64,000 nt of DNA. It comes from Rhizobium sp. P40RR-XXII. Its GTDB lineage: Bacteria > Pseudomonadota > Alphaproteobacteria > Rhizobiales > Rhizobiaceae. Within the stretch, counting starts at the first letter, position 1; each line of letters opens with the position of its first letter. The notes under the pieces were generated by a model. It worked only from the letters and a program-made list of their open reading frames with translations. It ran no database searches and had not been told where the DNA came from. The position numbers were made by a program, and so were the translations under genes. Location: assembly GCF_012641405.1 (NCBI RefSeq), contig NZ_JABAII010000020.1, positions 1-64,000 on the forward strand. Reading direction: 5' to 3'. This document shows, piece after piece, positions 42,638-50,855 of the stretch.

Positions 42638-44101
42638 TTATTGTGCCGCTGTCTGGTGAGTGGAGGTGGCGACATAGTCATTGAAACGGCAGCGAATCGG
42701 GCGGCCATTTGTCGTCATCAGCTTGGCCTTGAGCGCATCTGATATCGAAAGGGTCTGATATGCCTGGGGCACGGCATAGGCTGGAAGATCGCTGCATAGG
42801 GTCGCGATCAGGCAATGGACGTCTTTTTGCGAGGCTGTAGTGAACCAGCTCTCCCCGAACGCCGTTGGAACAAGAACGGCATGCAAGGCGGATTGGCCGG
42901 ATCCACTGATGATCGCAAGTGCAATCCGAGGATCGGCCATAAGCGCGGTCTCAACCCATTCCGGGCTGATGTTTCTGCCAAAGCTGGTGACAATAAGATT
43001 GTCCTTGCGACCATGGACGGTCAGAAAGCCATCCTCGTCGATTGTCCCAAGATCGCCGGTACGCCAAGATCTGCCGGTCAGCGGTGACCCAAGATAACCT
43101 TGCATGACCGTCGGGCCATCGACGACGATCTCGCCGTTGTCAATGGCGATTGTAACGCCGGAAAGCGGCTTGCCAGAGGTGCCGGGCTTGCTATCGTCTG
43201 TGCGGTTTAGCGTCACCACAGAGCAGCATTCGGACAATCCATAGCCTTCGAAGACAGGTACGCCCATATTTTCGGCAAGATCCAAAACCGCCCGAGAGAC
43301 CGGAGCTCCGCCAACGGCGACAAAACGCAAGCCGGACGGTGGAGGAATCCGCATAGCCCTCATTTCGAAAAGCCAGGCTTTCAGGAGCTGTGGAACAAGC
43401 ACTGTCGCCGTCGGATCGCCGTCGATGATGGCCTTGCTCAGCTCGCTAACGCGTCCGGCGGCCACCCCTTCGGCAATTCTTGCGTCGAAATAAACCCGGG
43501 CGCCACTGAAAAGGGGCAGAAAGACTGCACATATGGTCTCCAAAAGCATGGGAAGAGGCAGAAGCGAAAGATAACGATCTTCGGCTGTTGCCGCACTCGC
43601 AGCCCCCAGGCTTTGCACAACGGCCTCGATCTGGATCGACGTGTGTCGAACGCCCTTAGGTTGGCCGCCGCTGCCCGATGTATAGATGATCGTCTCGAAG
43701 CTCTCGACTGGCGCGCTCCAGGTGCAATCGGCTGTGTCCAGGTTTACAACCGAATGGGGCGCCCCCAGTCGCGTGGCTCGTTGGACGATTTCCTCGGTTA
43801 CGAGAATCCGATTGATGGATGCGTCGCCAATGATCTTTGAGAGTTGGGCGTCACTGAAAAAGGTCGGTAGCGGAACGAGTGTCTTTCCTTCCGCAGCCGC
43901 CGCCAGAAGAGCAACGACATATTCACATCCATTCGGTGCGAGCAGGCCGAGTATCTTCTCGTTTGTGGCGAGCTTCTTCCGGTAGTTGGCCACTGCATTT
44001 CTAAGATCTGTCCAGGTCAGTGTCTGATGTGTGTCGGCCACGACGATTTGCGAGGGACGTTCCGTGAGATGTCGTTCGATGCTGTCAAAGAGGAAGCGCA
44101 T
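42638..44101 (-). CDS. AMP-forming acyl-adenylate ligase
   Basis: A 487-residue ANL enzyme. IIYTSGSGGQPKGVRHT is the phosphate loop, YGLSECCSVV the A5 motif, WRTGDLGTIDEDGFL A7 and GRKDNLIVTSFGRNISPEWVE A8. In the last motif NGRPIRCRF replaces the catalytic Lys (PxxxxGKxxR) by Arg, so adenylation may be weak or a different Lys is used. No carrier domain is attached. It overlaps the preceding gene by 17 bp and would activate a carboxylic acid, perhaps a fatty acid, for the operon's other enzymes (inference). Confidence 0.9.
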   Translation of the reverse strand: MRFLFDSIERHLTERPSQIVVADTHQTLTWTDLRNAVANYRKKLATNEKILGLLAPNGCEYVVALLAAAAEGKTLVPLPTFFSDAQLSKIIGDASINRILVTEEIVQRATRLGAPHSVVNLDTADCTWSAPVESFETIIYTSGSGGQPKGVRHTSIQIEAVVQSLGAASAATAEDRYLSLLPLPMLLETICAVFLPLFSGARVYFDARIAEGVAAGRVSELSKAIIDGDPTATVLVPQLLKAWLFEMRAMRIPPPSGLRFVAVGGAPVSRAVLDLAENMGVPVFEGYGLSECCSVVTLNRTDDSKPGTSGKPLSGVTIAIDNGEIVVDGPTVMQGYLGSPLTGRSWRTGDLGTIDEDGFLTVHGRKDNLIVTSFGRNISPEWVETALMADPRIALAIISGSGQSALHAVLVPTAFGESWFTTASQKDVHCLIATLCSDLPAYAVPQAYQTLSISDALKAKLMTTNGRPIRCRFNDYVATSTHQTAAQ

Positions 44102-44666
44102 GGATGCTTTCTTTCGATGGGAAGGAAATTGCCGAATGAGCAGGGTTTCGAAAGGCAAAGACGTAAGGTGCGCAACTGTAATAGCTACCCCAATCGGCAC
44201 TGCGAGCCACTCGGTGGGGTTCGGCCCTCGCCAGCGGAACCAGATCGATGCCGAGAGGGGCAAGCATGCGTGCCACGCGGGTGGTCAATGTAAAGAAGGC
44301 CCAGCCGTAACCCGATCGTTGGCCGTATGATATGATGGCGCGAACGAATTTGATCGTCTGGCGCACGTCCCGGCTTGCGAGAGAGGTTACCTCAAGCAGT
44401 TCATCGCGCTTGACCTGAAGGCCAAAAGCGGATGAGAGCACCAATTCGATGGGATCGTTGAGGTACTGTTCCGAAAAGAAGCCGTCCCTTGAAAAGCGCA
44501 GGCCGGCAGCACAGATCGCCTGCTTATCATCATTGAACGTGGCAATGAGCGTTTCGGGAAAGACTGAAACCTGGGCGCTGTAGCGCATTTTGAACATGTC
44601 GGTGATGAGTGCTTCGGCAGAGGGCCGTCTTTCATCTTGCCGCGTCAGTATTGACGTTCCGAACAT
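44085..44666 (-). CDS. thermostable hemolysin-family (GNAT-like) protein
   Basis: The 193-residue protein matches the thermostable hemolysin family (delta-VPH type): MRYSAQVSVFPETLIATFND, FFSEQYLNDPIEL and LLEVTSLASRDVRQTIKFVRA are its conserved blocks. The fold is believed to be related to acetyltransferases and acyl-homoserine-lactone synthases, so an acyl transfer role is more likely than a toxin role. It is the first gene of the six-gene operon and overlaps the ligase gene. Confidence 0.83.
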   Translation of the reverse strand: MFGTSILTRQDERRPSAEALITDMFKMRYSAQVSVFPETLIATFNDDKQAICAAGLRFSRDGFFSEQYLNDPIELVLSSAFGLQVKRDELLEVTSLASRDVRQTIKFVRAIISYGQRSGYGWAFFTLTTRVARMLAPLGIDLVPLARAEPHRVARSADWGSYYSCAPYVFAFRNPAHSAISFPSKESIHALPL

Positions 44667-45049
44667 TGCGTTTTCGCTCCGCCCTGTTGATCACACGACG
44701 AAGTTTACGTGCTGGTATTACGGCATACTTACAGAAGAATGGTCTCAGAATGATCTTAAAGTGGCGAAAGCTGCTCGGCAGCACCTAAATTGGATCTTCT
44801 GTAGCCGTATTGTGAAGATGAAGCGCTACCGCGTTTGTGCTCCTTGTGTAGCGTCTGCCGTTGTCCACCGGAATGACTTCTTTTTTCAGGATCGCCCCGA
44901 TTGCACTCGCAGGAGGTTAAGCGATTTCGCCAAAACCAATGCGCTAGAAAGCCAATATCTTTGATAGAAGTAGCACTGCTGCAATTCGATGCTGCGCGGA
45001 GTTAGCGTCTTCCCAGCACCAGCAGAGGAAGCAACGCGACAAAGCCCGG
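44667..45049. other. intergenic stretch with the biosynthetic operon promoter
   Basis: A 383-bp gap; the promoter for the minus-strand operon must lie on its left side. No FNR-type box is seen, so this operon appears to be outside the low-oxygen set. A plus-strand frame (44590-44964) has no ribosome binding site. Confidence 0.4.
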
Positions 45050-45373
45050 CTAGGGATGCTGAGCCTTGATGTAGGCGGTTAGATCTGCAATTTCCGCGCG
45101 TGTCAGGGAAAGATTTGGCATTCGTGAGTGCTGAGGATCCGCCAAAAAGGCTGATAACCGCGGCTCGTCGAGGTGCTCAGATTCACTGATCTGAGCAAAT
45201 GTCGGTACGGAATCGGAACCGGTTGTCTGGCCGGGAGCAACGACATGACACTGGCTGCACCAGCGCAGCGCGATGTTGCGTCCCTGTATAAGGTCTGCCG
45301 CGCCGCCTTCGTCAAAAAATATCAGAACGAGAGCGACGACGATCACGCCCTTCAAACTGCATTTCTTGCTCAT
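45050..45373 (-). CDS. small c-type cytochrome
   Basis: A 107-residue precursor with signal peptide (LKGVIVVALVLIFFDEGGAA), one heme motif CSQCH at about 40-44 and an axial Met in SRMPNLSLTRAEIADL, the usual class I cytochrome c pattern. The mature protein of about 80 residues is a soluble periplasmic electron carrier. GGAGGATTGG precedes the ATG. It stands alone between the operon above and the P-type ATPase relic. Confidence 0.9.
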   Translation of the reverse strand: MSKKCSLKGVIVVALVLIFFDEGGAADLIQGRNIALRWCSQCHVVAPGQTTGSDSVPTFAQISESEHLDEPRLSAFLADPQHSRMPNLSLTRAEIADLTAYIKAQHP

Positions 45374-45689
45374 CGATCCAATCCTCCTGAACTTTTAGGC
45401 CTGTGCGCATCTTACCGTCGGCAATGAGTTTCATCGTCTCGACGAACACGCTTGTCATCTTCGCCGCAATTCGCCCATCGCCCGCCATCGTCCAGGCCGT
45501 TGTCCCGAGCTCGTCGGCTCAGAATGACAATTCCGCGCCACAATAGTCGTGAGCGAGTAAAGCAAGTCCTGAATATGCGGAATCAAGGTCATCATCTTTG
45601 CTTTCGGTCAATGCATCCGGGAATTGTTTAATGCCAGCAGCAAGCAGTATGTTGACCATCGTATGCGTGATGAGTTTGGGGTCAGGCGA

Positions 45690-46110
45690 CGGTTAGTTGG
45701 ATGAAACCGTGAGAAGAGCTCTGTACGGCAGTGGCAATCGTATATGGCTTAATATGGAGTGCGCGCAGGGCGTTCAAAATGACGGCAACGTCGATCGCTT
45801 CCTGGAGACTTGCTCCTCCGACCGTGGGAGATAAGCAAACGCGACCGCCAGCATGCCGAGGACGGAAAAGCCAATTCCAGCCCAAACGGTCTCAAGCGCG
45901 ATGCGGCGAGAACGTCTGGCAATCTCGAGCCCCCTCCAGAATTGGTCGATGCGGTCAACGAGAAGCGCGATATCGGCGGCTGCAGCGGCTCCTCGAACTC
46001 CCATGGCAACCCTACATCTGCGGCGGCGCGCGCAAGTGCGTCATTGATCCCATCACCCACCACAAACTGTCCGTTCGATGCTCGGCGAGGCGATCGCCGG
46101 CGCCCAACCC
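45690..46110 (-). pseudogene. heavy-metal P-type ATPase, C-terminal relic
   Basis: Minus-strand fragments in three frames read GQFVVGDGINDALARAAADVG (the VGDGINDxPALAxADVG hinge), MGVRGAAAAADIALLVDRID with RIARRSRRIALETVWAGIG-like continuation, and ASLQEAIDVAVILNALRAL (last membrane helix with metal-site Asp). These are the C-terminal third of a P1B ATPase for Zn/Cd/Co-type metals. Two frameshifts and a missing upstream two-thirds show that it is dead. An FNR-type box lies just upstream. Confidence 0.82.
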
Positions 46111-46232
46111 CTACGCGGAAGCATGTGTGCCCAAGCTGATACACAAGAGTGTCGTTTGGTTGCGATTGCACCTGCCGGCAATTGCTATGGCGAAGTGAGC
46201 CTAGCCTCGTGACGCACATAGCAGACGGTGTT

Positions 46233-46246
46233 CTTGACTTGGATCA
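46233..46246. promoter_or_regulatory. FNR/FixK-type box (TTGACTTGGATCAA)
   Basis: One mismatch. Minus-strand start predicted near 46198 (toward the ATPase relic); plus-strand start near 46281, 26 nt before a 41-codon ORF at 46307. Confidence 0.55.
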
Positions 46247-46306
46247 AGGCTGCACGTCGACCAGTGGCTAATGATTAGCTTATGTTCAGCATTCCAAGGG
46301 CCGCCG

Positions 46307-46432
46307 ATGTCAAGATTTGTTCAATGGCGACCGCAAGTCTTCGTAACAACTGACAAACTTTCCGATGATGAAGTTGGATCCCTAGACCGCAGCCATTATC
46401 GCACCGGCTTCGTAGGTAACGAGGATGATTAG
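46307..46432 (+). CDS. candidate micro-ORF downstream of an FNR-type box (41 aa)
   Basis: ATG 46307 follows AAGGG at eight-base spacing and encodes a 41-residue acidic peptide starting MSRFVQWRPQVFVTTDKL and ending FVGNEDD before TAG. The predicted FNR-type start at 46281 would give a 26-nt leader, within the range seen for the other box-controlled genes. No similarity is recognised and chance remains possible. Confidence 0.3.
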   Translation: MSRFVQWRPQVFVTTDKLSDDEVGSLDRSHYRTGFVGNEDD

Positions 46433-46610
46433 GCACGGCTTGGGCCAACCTTCGCGTGCGATAACGGGGCGCCTCTTGGGGGCATCTGAAATTCGTTCAG
46501 GCGACGCCAATCGTTCGGATGGAATGCCTGTCGAATTTACAGAACAACACCCTTCGGGATCATCCTCAGAATGAACTGACAAATATAAAGAGAGCAAAAG
46601 GAGAAGCGAT

Positions 46611-47036
46611 ATGAGTATGATACGAACTCCAGTGGCGGTCCTTCTCGCCTCCATGGTCGCTATCGGCGGCCCCTGCCTGGCACTTGCGCAGACAAACGAG
46701 GCGGATGACCATCGCCCTGGTTACTCGTCACCGACGAACCCGCCTTCGGAAATGGGGAGCATGATGGAAGCGGACCAGGACGCAATGAATGGATCGCCAA
46801 TGATGTCCAAGGGATTCCAGTGCATGATGATGCCCGGAACGACGGGCGGCATGCCGACAATGGCCATGGCCGGGAACATGATGAAGTTCATGTTTGCCAT
46901 CGCGGACACGGACGGGGATGGTTCGCTATCCTTCGATGAGGTCACGGCCGTCCACAAGCGGATCTTCAACGCGATGGACGCGAACAAGGATGGTAAGGTT
47001 ACGCCTGAGGAGATGCGAGCATTCTGGCTACAATAG
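46611..47036 (+). CDS. secreted EF-hand protein with Met-rich linker
   Basis: The 141-residue precursor has a signal peptide (RTPVAVLLASMVAIGGPCLALA) and two EF-hand loops near the C-terminus, DTDGDGSLSFDE and DANKDGKVTPEE, both with full calcium-binding residues. Between them and the signal lies a Met-rich segment (MGSMMEADQDAMNG, CMMMPGTTGGMPTMAMAGNMM) that could bind copper or silver ions. AAGGAGAAGCGAT precedes ATG 46611. It looks monocistronic. Confidence 0.88.
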   Translation: MSMIRTPVAVLLASMVAIGGPCLALAQTNEADDHRPGYSSPTNPPSEMGSMMEADQDAMNGSPMMSKGFQCMMMPGTTGGMPTMAMAGNMMKFMFAIADTDGDGSLSFDEVTAVHKRIFNAMDANKDGKVTPEEMRAFWLQ

Positions 47037-47585
47037 GCTTCTGACAGTGATTAAGTGGACAGACGGTCACATCGCCGCTGGTCACACATTCTTGCCGGCG
47101 AGATCGTCGATGCCCGACGGTTTCGTCCTTTCAAGCGCCTGCCGTTGGGTCTTGGGGTGGCACCCCGCCATTCTCCATTTTTCACGGCCTCGGTCCTTCG
47201 CCGTCGTCATAGCCACGTTCTAGCGTGATCATGCCAACGTCATTGAATTAGGGAGGCGAAAGTGTGCCAAGTCGACCCAGCGTGGTTTGGTTGCTGGCGG
47301 TGCTGATCAGGCATTGCCGCCGCGCGATCGGGCATCATAGAAAGTCGACATAACAGTGGTGACGTCTTGATCGCCGGCCGCGTTGTTGAGGGATGGAACG
47401 CGAATTCAGGTTGCGAATAGCGCCGACCGGATTCGACCAGGCAAACTGTCGACAGCAGCGATGTGTCTTCACTCTGATCTGCGGTCAAGGCATGCCACTT
47501 TGGGAGCATATTCAAAAAAACCTACGTCCTTCTGGGGAGAAGCAAAAGTCGATAACTTACTTTGCCAATCCAAGATCGAGGCAAA
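47037..47585. other. intergenic stretch with eroded sequence
   Basis: A 549-bp gap. The frame through 47085-47180 reads HILAGEIVDARRFRPFKRLP, coding-like but not assignable. It must contain the promoter for the ABC protein gene. No FNR-type box is seen. Confidence 0.35.
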
Positions 47586-49340
47586 ATGTCACAGAAACAG
47601 CCTTTGCTCCCTTTCTTTGCGGGCGCGTCTGGAGCTATTCGCCGGTTAGGAGCTTATGCGGACGCAATCCATAGTTCGCGCGGCCGCAATGGACTTATTT
47701 TGCTCACGTTTGGTCTGATAGTCGTGGTGGGCGCCACTGCAATTGGTCAGCTTCGGCTAAATGCATGGAACGAACCCTTCTTCGACGCGCTGAAAAACCG
47801 CGATCTCGCATCGTTCAGCCAACAGCTCGTCGTGTTTGCCAGTGTGGCCGGGGCTCTCATCTTCCTGAACATTGCGCAGGCATGGCTTGACCAATGGACA
47901 AAAATTGCGTTGCGCGAATGCATTACGCGTGACCTCCTCGTCCAATGGTTTACGCCGCGAAGAGCTGTCCTTCTCGCCGGCGTAGCTCCAGTCGGCAGCA
48001 ATCCTGATCAGCGGATACAGGAGGATGCGAGGCGACTGACCGAGCTTACTGTATCACTCGCCCTGGGGATGCTTCAGTCGACATTATTGCTGCTCAGCTT
48101 CGTCGGCGTGCTATGGCTGCTTTCCCGCGGTTTCGTGTTCGAATTTGAGGGACGCCGTCTTCAGATTCCAGGGTTCATGGTTTGGGTCGCGTTGATTTAT
48201 GCGGCGTCGGGCTCTTGGCTGAGCTGGCGTCTAGGGCGTCCACTAATCGGACTGAATGCGACGCGCTATGCTCAAGAAGCCGAGTTCCGTTTCGGGCTCA
48301 TGCGGGCAAACGAATCCCGCGATGGGATTGCGCTCAGCGGAGGCGAGCAGGGCGAACGGACGCGGCTCGAACGGGAATTCAAAAGTGTGATTAGCACCGT
48401 GCGGCGTATTGCCAACGTTACAACGCGGCTGACGGGAATTACCGCAGGATACGGGTGGTTCACCACAGTGGTTCCGATCATCGCCGCCGCTCCAGGATAT
48501 TTCGGCGGTCACCTCACGTTCGGCGGGCTAATGATGGTCGTCGGCGCCTTCAACCAGGTACAGCAGGCACTCCGTTGGTATGTTGATAATGCGGGTAACA
48601 TAGCCGACTGGCTAGCTACGCTCGAGCGCGTGATGGATTTGCGACAGGCGCTTATCGCGCTAGACCTTGCCGCGCCCTCGGAGAATCGCATCACAGTGCT
48701 GGAGAACGCGCCGGCGTTTGTCATCGAAGGCATGATCGTGGAGATGGCTGACCGCACGATCTCCATCAGCGAACCAAGGCTGGAGCTTCGCCCGGGAGAG
48801 CGACTCCTCGTCATTGGTAGGCCGGGAACGGGCAAAAGCACGCTGTTTCGAGCGCTTGCCGGACTGTGGCCGTGGGGAACCGGGCGGCTTTTACTCCCCC
48901 CGAAGGCAAAGATCATCTTCCTGCCGCAAAGGTTGTATCTTCCGGACGGATCGCTGCGGGATGTCCTTGCCTACCCATACGAGGCTTCGGTCTTTAAACA
49001 AAAGGATTTTGGTCGCGCCCTCGCGCGCACGAACCTTGCTCATCTGATCTCCTCGCTCGATCGGCTGGCTCGGTGGGATAGAGAGCTGACGGTGGACGAA
49101 CAGCAACATCTGGCCTTTGCCAGGCTCCTTGTCCACGAGCCCGAATGGGTTGTAAGCGACGAAACGTTATGCCATCTCGACGACGATGATCGGAAGATGT
49201 TGTTTTCACTATTTGAAAAAGAATTGTCGAAAACAGCCGTCCTAAGCATATCCAGCAATGAGGCACAGTATGGGTTCTATTCCAGAATCCTTTATTTGAC
49301 CGCGCGCCCGCGCCTCAAAGTCGTTCCAGCATCCGGGTGA
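47586..49340 (+). CDS. SbmA/YddA-type ABC transporter with degenerate ATPase motifs
   Basis: A 584-residue fused membrane-ATPase protein (ABC_membrane_2 plus ABC domain). The membrane part has the family opening LRLNAWNEPFFDALKNRDL and WRLGRPLIGLN. The ATPase has Walker A GRPGTGKST and Q-loop FLPQRLYLPDG, but the signature is LTVDEQQ instead of LSxGEQQ, so its key Gly is Asp, and the switch His (SxGHR in relatives) is replaced by SISSN. Walker B WVVSDET keeps Asp-Glu. ATP turnover is probably impaired. ATG 47586 follows GAGGCAAA. Family members export or import peptides or siderophore-like compounds. Confidence 0.87.
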   Translation: MSQKQPLLPFFAGASGAIRRLGAYADAIHSSRGRNGLILLTFGLIVVVGATAIGQLRLNAWNEPFFDALKNRDLASFSQQLVVFASVAGALIFLNIAQAWLDQWTKIALRECITRDLLVQWFTPRRAVLLAGVAPVGSNPDQRIQEDARRLTELTVSLALGMLQSTLLLLSFVGVLWLLSRGFVFEFEGRRLQIPGFMVWVALIYAASGSWLSWRLGRPLIGLNATRYAQEAEFRFGLMRANESRDGIALSGGEQGERTRLEREFKSVISTVRRIANVTTRLTGITAGYGWFTTVVPIIAAAPGYFGGHLTFGGLMMVVGAFNQVQQALRWYVDNAGNIADWLATLERVMDLRQALIALDLAAPSENRITVLENAPAFVIEGMIVEMADRTISISEPRLELRPGERLLVIGRPGTGKSTLFRALAGLWPWGTGRLLLPPKAKIIFLPQRLYLPDGSLRDVLAYPYEASVFKQKDFGRALARTNLAHLISSLDRLARWDRELTVDEQQHLAFARLLVHEPEWVVSDETLCHLDDDDRKMLFSLFEKELSKTAVLSISSNEAQYGFYSRILYLTARPRLKVVPASG

Positions 49341-49542
49341 TCGCCGCCCTGCTTTTTGAAGGTGTTTTGATTGGGAGATAGGTGCCGCTAAAGGGAATGT
49401 TTCACACGTAAGGATCCCATAATCATGCGGGATCCGCCGCTTGCCAAATACGAATGACGTACAACTTTTCAAAATCGGAAGATGGAGTGCTATTCGTCTC
49501 CACCGTGCTGACTCTACCTGTCGAGATGGATCCGGTCCCGCT

Positions 49543-49977
49543 TTAAGCGAGATGATATTGCTCCAACCACTGACGAAGTTGCCCACTGGCCATCGCTCCA
49601 CTCCGCCGGGCAATCTCCTTGCCGCCTTTAAACATTATCAGCGTCGGGATGGCCCGGATCCCATACGCGGCGGTTAGTTCAGGTTCGGCTTGTGTATCGA
49701 CTTTTGCAAAGCGAATGCGGGGTTCAAATCGTGATGCTGCGTCCTCCAAGATTGGAGCCATTGCTTGACACGGGCCGCACCATGAGGCCCAGAAATCAAC
49801 CACGACCGGTAGATCCTGGGAACTAATCTGGCGCGCAAAGTTCTCGGAAATCAGCGAGACAGGTCGTCCAGTAAACAGGGCTGACCTGCAGCTTGAGCAA
49901 CGCGCCGCGCGGTCATTCCTGCCATCATCCAATCGGTTCGATTGCCCGCATCTCGGGCATGGCACAATTCGAGGCAT
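49543..49977 (-). CDS. trxC: thioredoxin 2
   Basis: The 144-residue protein has the TrxC layout: an N-terminal zinc finger CPRCGQ and CSSC, then a thioredoxin domain with VVVDFWASWCGPCQAMAP and the cis-Pro motif IRAIPTLIMF. TrxC reduces disulfides under oxidative stress. ATG 49977 places the zinc finger at the start; the longer frame adds no known sequence. The ArsR-type regulator gene lies 76 bp upstream on the same strand, so the pair is likely cotranscribed and autoregulated. Confidence 0.93.
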   Translation of the reverse strand: MPRIVPCPRCGQSNRLDDGRNDRAARCSSCRSALFTGRPVSLISENFARQISSQDLPVVVDFWASWCGPCQAMAPILEDAASRFEPRIRFAKVDTQAEPELTAAYGIRAIPTLIMFKGGKEIARRSGAMASGQLRQWLEQYHLA

Positions 49978-50053
49978 GCCGTAGTTCCCTGGTTCAACAT
50001 ATACAATCTTATACTGCCGTTGACTTGTTCGACTTGACCTGACGCAATCTCCA

Positions 50054-50368
50054 TCATTCGTTTGTTGACTGGTTTCGACAGAACCTCTCATACAAGATAG
50101 TCATTATCTGCAGCGCGGCCTCGTCAGCGATGAAGTAGTGGAGTGTGCGATGCTCCCTGCGAAAATCCACGATGCCTTCCTTCTTGAGCTTACCAAGGTG
50201 CTGGGACATAGACGTCTGGGCAATACCAGTCGCATTTATGAGCGCCGACACATTGCGTTCGCCGTTAGCCAGCTCACATAAAATTAATAGTCGGTGCGTG
50301 TTGGCGAGGCCGCTGAGAAATTCTGCAGCATTATCTGCTTTTTTGGCGATTGCTTCAGCTACGTCCAT
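50054..50368 (-). CDS. ArsR-family regulator of the BigR/SqrR persulfide-sensor type
   Basis: A 104-residue winged-helix repressor: LANTHRLLILCELANGERNV, then recognition helix AQTSMSQHLGKLKKEG and wing RREHRTLHYFI. Cys residues lie at 31 and 97, 66 apart, the same spacing as the Cys pair that forms tetrasulfide in SqrR and disulfide in BigR. The context fits: thioredoxin 2 downstream, and divergent DUF2892 and RND genes followed by a sulfide:quinone oxidoreductase relic. A repressor released by reactive sulfur is the best reading (inference). Confidence 0.85.
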   Translation of the reverse strand: MDVAEAIAKKADNAAEFLSGLANTHRLLILCELANGERNVSALINATGIAQTSMSQHLGKLKKEGIVDFRREHRTLHYFIADEAALQIMTILYERFCRNQSTNE

Positions 50369-50404
50369 GGTGGCCCTTTACAGTTTACAAAAATATGATA
50401 TTAC

Positions 50405-50416
50405 ATTCACATGAAT
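50405..50416. promoter_or_regulatory. candidate ArsR/BigR-type operator (ATTC-ACAT-GAAT)
   Basis: An AT-rich inverted repeat ATTC-N4-GAAT lies 37 bp before the regulator gene, inside a longer AT-rich stretch. Operators of BigR/SqrR-type repressors are AT-rich palindromes with ATTC/GAAT half-sites. The assignment is by similarity only. Confidence 0.4.
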
Positions 50417-50510
50417 TGAAGTATAAGTCAAATGAGGCAGTCTCACGGCCCATCCCACGTGAATAGCCGTCTAACCGGAACCACGGAAGAGATACGACGC
50501 TTGGCCCGGG

Positions 50511-50524
50511 TTGATCCGGGTCAA
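50511..50524. promoter_or_regulatory. FNR/FixK-type box (TTGATCCGGGTCAA)
   Basis: One mismatch. Centre 50517.5 predicts a plus-strand start near 50559, 86 nt before the DUF2892 gene. Confidence 0.65.
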
Positions 50525-50644
50525 GGCGCAGAACAATCGCTTATCAGAATGTCATAGCAAGCAGCGAGGCCACGGGATGCAATCCGTCGGGGTGGTTCGA
50601 CTGGTCTGCTGTCCGGAAATGGGCAAGAGAGGAAAGGAAGAAAA

Positions 50645-50845
50645 ATGACCTTAGATCGTTCGGTTCTCGCATTTGCAGGTTTGATGGTGCTTTTGTCGGT
50701 CGCGTTAACCTGGTGGGTGTCAGCCTATTTCGTTTGGCTGACGATATTTGTCGGCGTCAACCTCCTGCAATCGGCATTCACAGGCTTCTGCCCTGCTGCA
50801 ACGGTGTTTCGCAAGCTTGGCATCCGTTCAGGCGCTGCCTTTTGA
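50645..50845 (+). CDS. DUF2892 (YgaP-like C-terminal) membrane protein
   Basis: The 66-residue protein has two helices, LAFAGLMVLLSVALTWWVS and VWLTIFVGVNLLQSAFTGFC, ending in GFCPAATVFRKLG, the DUF2892 signature also found at the C-terminus of the rhodanese YgaP. Its Cys may take part in sulfur transfer. AAGGAAGAAAA precedes ATG 50645. It is the first gene of a three-gene unit with the RND adaptor (10 bp downstream). Sulfur-linked regulation fits the divergent BigR-like repressor. Confidence 0.88.
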   Translation: MTLDRSVLAFAGLMVLLSVALTWWVSAYFVWLTIFVGVNLLQSAFTGFCPAATVFRKLGIRSGAAF

Positions 50846-50855
50846 GGACTTCATC

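Noticed and set aside
47080..47220. Possible LysR-like piece (RPFKRLPLGLG)
   Set aside because: Resembles the LysR segment at 12734 only over about ten residues; too short to call.
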